Shown piece after piece: positions 5,531 through 7,186 of a stretch of DNA of 7,186 nt. The DNA is from JBHIBR01 sp046759145 [NCBI: Nitrospinota bacterium] (lineage in GTDB: Bacteria; UBA8248). The translations under genes and the position numbers were made by a program. The notes beneath the pieces are model-generated. The model was not told the DNA's origin. It worked only from the letters and a program-made list of their open reading frames with translations, and searched no databases. The stretch covers positions 1-7,186 of the forward strand of contig JBHIBR010000092.1 in the NCBI GenBank assembly GCA_046759145.1, written 5' to 3'. The first letter of the stretch is position 1, and each line of letters opens with the position of its first letter.

Positions 5531-5593
5531 TCATCCACCCCGCATCGAAACCGTCTGGCTTTGGGCTTCATCTTCGTCTCCCTTTGGCTTCAC
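5531..5593 (-). pseudogene. Small ORF fused to a tadE tail
   Basis: The frame starts at GTG 5593 after an AAGGAG site six bases upstream and reads MKPKGDEDEAQSQTVSMRGG then stop. Its beginning matches the small ORF at 3530-3444. Its end, SQTVSM, is the tadE tail (LSQTVTMRHE in the intact gene). The second small ORF and the tadE body are therefore deleted here. A 22-bp duplication (GGCTTCA-CTTCGTCTCC at 5564-5581 and 5586-5603 on the plus strand) repeats the ribosome site and start. The second start, ATG 5571, lies in frame with the decayed tadG and would add 19 residues to it. Confidence 0.55.
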
Positions 5594-5652
5594 CTTCGTC
5601 TCCTTAAGGACTTTGGCGTCCCACCTCGGTGTCGCTCCGGCCTGTATGAAAC

Positions 5653-5668
5653 GCAATGGCCGTGCCAA
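5653..5668 (-). promoter_or_regulatory. Sigma-54 (RpoN) promoter of the decayed unit
   Basis: The minus strand reads TTGGCACGGCCATTGC, an excellent -24/-12 match with ten bases between GG and GC. It differs from the promoter at 3591-3606 at one base of sixteen. Start of transcription is expected near 5641. The ~60 downstream bases, including a GGAC...GTCC hairpin, are strongly conserved between the two units. It remains intact although the first gene behind it is broken, and may now serve paralogue 4. Confidence 0.85.
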
Positions 5669-5744
5669 GGGGGGTGTTGCCTAAAGAAGACGTATGTTTT
5701 CAATGTGTTGCAGTTATATCCCATCTGTTCGGCCGGGAAAGGAC

Positions 5745-5761
5745 TGGGGAGTTTAGCCCCA
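5745..5761. repeat. 17-bp inverted repeat, candidate activator site
   Basis: TGGGGAGTTTAGCCCCA, identical to 3713-3729 and 6144-6160. Its centre is about 110 bp upstream of the expected start from the promoter at 5653-5668. Confidence 0.6.
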
Positions 5762-5895
5762 CCGCTTATGCGGGTAAATCCGTAAGTGTTTTATAAACAA
5801 CTTCTTAACGATGAGTAGCGAGAATGTGAGCAGGTTCGCACTAATTTATTTTCGAAACCAAAACATAATTACTATTAGCAAATCAGGCACTTAGC

Positions 5896-5913
5896 ATGGG
5901 GGAAATTACTCAC
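5896..5913. repeat. Degenerate inverted repeat between modules
   Basis: ATGGGGGAAATTACTCAC retains the GTGGG/CCCAC-type arms with mismatches. Identified by its position between two modules and by its GGGAAATTAC core shared with 6284-6302. Confidence 0.45.
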
Positions 5914-6019
5914 CAACCGCCTGGGGCAAAAGCCCTTCCTCTAGGGGGGCATTTCCACAAAATGCACGTGTTTTCAATTTGTTGCCGTTACCTCGCATGC
6001 GTTCAGCCGGAAAAAATTA

Positions 6020-6038
6020 GTGGGGAGAAATTACCCAC
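6020..6038. repeat. 19-bp inverted repeat between modules
   Basis: GTGGGGAGAAATTACCCAC, with GTGGG/CCCAC arms. It lies 124 bp from the previous element and 123 bp from the next. Confidence 0.55.
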
Positions 6039-6143
6039 AAGCAGCCTATGGCGAAAGCCCTTCTTCTAGGGAAGCGTTGCCTACAAAAGACATATACTTT
6101 CAATGCGTTGTCGCTATATCGCATCCATTTAGCCGGGAAAAAA

Positions 6144-6160
6144 TGGGGAGTTTAGCCCCA
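6144..6160. repeat. 17-bp inverted repeat between modules
   Basis: TGGGGAGTTTAGCCCCA, the same 17 bases as at 3713 and 5745. It is followed after 8 bases by the GCCT-GAAA-GGGC hairpin. Confidence 0.6.
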
Positions 6161-6283
6161 TGGCCCATGCCTGAAAGGGCGTAAGTAGTTCATGAACAAT
6201 ATGTTAACGAAATCCAGCGAGGTTACGCAGCTTCTATCCGGCGGGGGATAACATACTTCTTATTGATAAATCAAATACTTATA

Positions 6284-6302
6284 GTGGGGGGAAATTACCC
6301 AC
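6284..6302. repeat. 19-bp inverted repeat at the array end, beside the oxidoreductase stop
   Basis: GTGGGGGGAAATTACCCAC, with GTGGG/CCCAC arms, begins 9 bases after the stop of the minus-strand oxidoreductase gene. As a hairpin it could help end that transcript, but there is no T-run after it, so a terminator call is not justified. Confidence 0.5.
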
Positions 6303-6311
6303 CGCCCGCAA

Positions 6312-7186
6312 TCATCCGCCCCCGCGGCAAGGGGGGAGCACCTCCTCGCCCACACGCTGGAGGGTCTCCAGGACCAGTCCCTGGGGCATCCCCGGCCACT
6401 GAATGCTGAAGATGAAGTGGTTCACCCCGAGGCGACGGTGGTGGGCGAGGACCTGCTCCGCGCATTCCTCCGGTCCCCCCAGGATGAAGCGGTCGCGGAG
6501 CAACTCCTCGAAGGGGATGTCGAAGGAGGTGTCGTCCCCGGGGAGCGCGCGGTCCTGGCCCCAGCGGTGGTAGGCGGCGTATTTCGTCTCGAGGTAGGGC
6601 CGCGCCAGGCGGATGGCCTCCTCCCTGTCGCGGGCGCAGAAGAGCTCCCTCCGCATCGGGAGCTCCTGGGGGAAGGGACGGCCCGCCTCCTCCAGCGCCC
6701 GCCGGTAGAGGGCTACCTGCCGCTCCAGGGTAGAGAGGCGCGCATGGGGATTCAGGTACCAGCAGTCGCCGATCCGGGCCGCCCGGCGGACGCCTGGGTC
6801 CGAATCGGCAGCCACCCAGATGGGGGGGTGGGGGCGCTGGAGCGGTCGGAGAAGGAGAGAGGCCCTCTCGAGGCGGAAGCGGGGGCTCTCCCAGGTTACC
6901 TCCTCCCCCGCCCAGAGGCGTTTCACCACCTCCAGGTTCTCCAGCAAGCGCCCCACGCGCTCCCGGCGGCTCATCCCGAAGGCGGCGAACTCCTCATCCC
7001 GGTAACCCAGGCCCACCCCGAAGACGAGCCTCCCGTCCGTGATGACGTCCAGGGTGGCGTACTGCTCGGCGACATCCACCGGGTTGTGGAGCGGGAGGAG
7101 CACAACCCCGGCCACGAGCCGCATCCCGGGAGCCTCGGCGGCCAGGCGGGCGAGGAAGGGCAACTGCTGGAATTCCTGGAATGGGG
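6312..7186 (-). CDS. LLM-class (luciferase-like) flavin-dependent oxidoreductase, 5' end missing
   Basis: The reading frame stays open to the right edge, so the start is outside the window; the TTG at 7163 is an internal leucine. The visible 290 residues have the landmarks of the bacterial luciferase/F420-dependent family: PLHNPVDVAEQYATLDVITD then GRLVFGVGLGY (about residues 31-62), RFRLERASLLLRPLQRPHPP followed by IWVAADSDPGVRRAARIGD, and a C-terminal PEECAEQVLAHHRRLGVNHF strand. These proteins fold as a TIM barrel and use FMN or coenzyme F420 to oxidise a small substrate in the cytoplasm. Substrate and cofactor cannot be told from this part. Family members are about 330-350 residues, so some 50 are missing. 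It has no visible link to pilus assembly, and the repeat array separates it from the pilus units. Confidence 0.9.
   Translation of the reverse strand, partial: PFQEFQQLPFLARLAAEAPGMRLVAGVVLLPLHNPVDVAEQYATLDVITDGRLVFGVGLGYRDEEFAAFGMSRRERVGRLLENLEVVKRLWAGEEVTWESPRFRLERASLLLRPLQRPHPPIWVAADSDPGVRRAARIGDCWYLNPHARLSTLERQVALYRRALEEAGRPFPQELPMRRELFCARDREEAIRLARPYLETKYAAYHRWGQDRALPGDDTSFDIPFEELLRDRFILGGPEECAEQVLAHHRRLGVNHFIFSIQWPGMPQGLVLETLQRVGEEVLPPCRGGG

Larger units (their letters stand above)
5669..6302. repeat. Array of inverted-repeat-bounded modules, no gene
   Basis: Over 600 bases without a credible gene, built of two module types separated by 17-19 bp inverted repeats at 5745, 5896, 6020, 6144 and 6284. 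Type I (~123 bp; 5913-6020 and 6038-6144, partial at 5669-5745) carries a GGC-AAA-GCC hairpin, a CCCTT..CTAGGG arm pair, then TTTTCAAT..GTTGCCGTTA and an AGCCGG-A-rich end. Type II (~141-152 bp; 5761-5896 and 6160-6284) carries a hairpin, a GTTCATGAACAATA-like stretch and AAATCAAATACTTATAGTGGG. The same I-II order precedes the tadE promoter. The region is more AT-rich than the coding DNA. Candidate functions are a multi-site activator region for sigma-54 transcription, a structured RNA, or decayed mobile repeats. Confidence 0.65.

Noticed and set aside
5669-6302. CRISPR array
   Set aside because: The repeated elements are only 17-19 bp, vary in sequence, lie 123-152 bp apart, and the intervening segments are themselves repeated rather than unique spacers.
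5669-6302. c-di-GMP or other known riboswitch
   Set aside because: GAAA-capped hairpins prompted the idea, but the conserved core of the c-di-GMP-I class is absent and the array lies upstream of the predicted transcript start rather than in a leader.
5669-6302. Insertion sequence or transposon
   Set aside because: There is no transposase frame, no terminal repeat pair with target duplication that I could identify, and the modules vary in length. A decayed non-autonomous element cannot be excluded.

Overview
The window is high-GC bacterial DNA with every convincing gene on the minus strand, so transcription runs from right to left. It holds a tandem array of Tad (Flp) pilus pseudopilin genes, namely one TadE and several TadG-like paralogues. 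At the right edge is the 3' part of a luciferase-like flavin-dependent monooxygenase. I cannot name the organism. Two near-perfect sigma-54 (RpoN) promoters make an actinobacterium unlikely and point to a Gram-negative-type lineage.

Layout in the direction of transcription. (1) 7186-6312: LLM-family oxidoreductase, cut by the window edge. (2) 6302-5669: no gene. This stretch is a mosaic of repeated modules delimited by 17-19 bp inverted repeats of the type TGGGGAGTTTAGCCCCA. (3) 5668-5653: sigma-54 promoter, followed by a decayed cassette (5593-4988) in which a truncated TadG-like gene is fused to the last codons of a tadE and carries a 1-bp frameshift. (4) 4971-3925: intact but divergent TadG-like gene. 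(5) 3913-3848: a scrap of another tadG 5' end joined directly to a second copy of the inverted-repeat modules (3870-3607). (6) 3606-3591: second sigma-54 promoter, followed by two small coupled ORFs (3530-3444 and 3441-3361), an intact tadE (3364-2954) and an intact TadG-like gene (2937-1846). (7) Two further TadG-like genes (1548-460, and 162 to beyond the left edge). Each is preceded by an almost identical 297-bp spacer that keeps the tadE leader and the tadE tail but has lost the tadE body.

The simplest history is an ancestral cassette (sigma-54 promoter, leader, small ORFs, tadE, tadG) that was repeatedly duplicated. The tadE copy was deleted in all but one unit. In each case the last codons of tadE, which carry the ribosome-binding site of the following tadG, were kept.

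The TadG-like proteins share a nearly constant N-terminal half (membrane anchor plus the following ~100 residues). They diverge strongly in a cysteine-rich centre, and gene 4 diverges through its whole C-terminal half. A 409-bp stretch covering the 5' end of one gene and its leader is base-for-base identical between adjacent units, so duplication or gene conversion is recent. This constant/variable tandem layout resembles the logic of pilin-variation loci. The 17-bp inverted repeats upstream of both sigma-54 promoters are candidate sites for an RpoN-dependent activator. Both ideas are inference.
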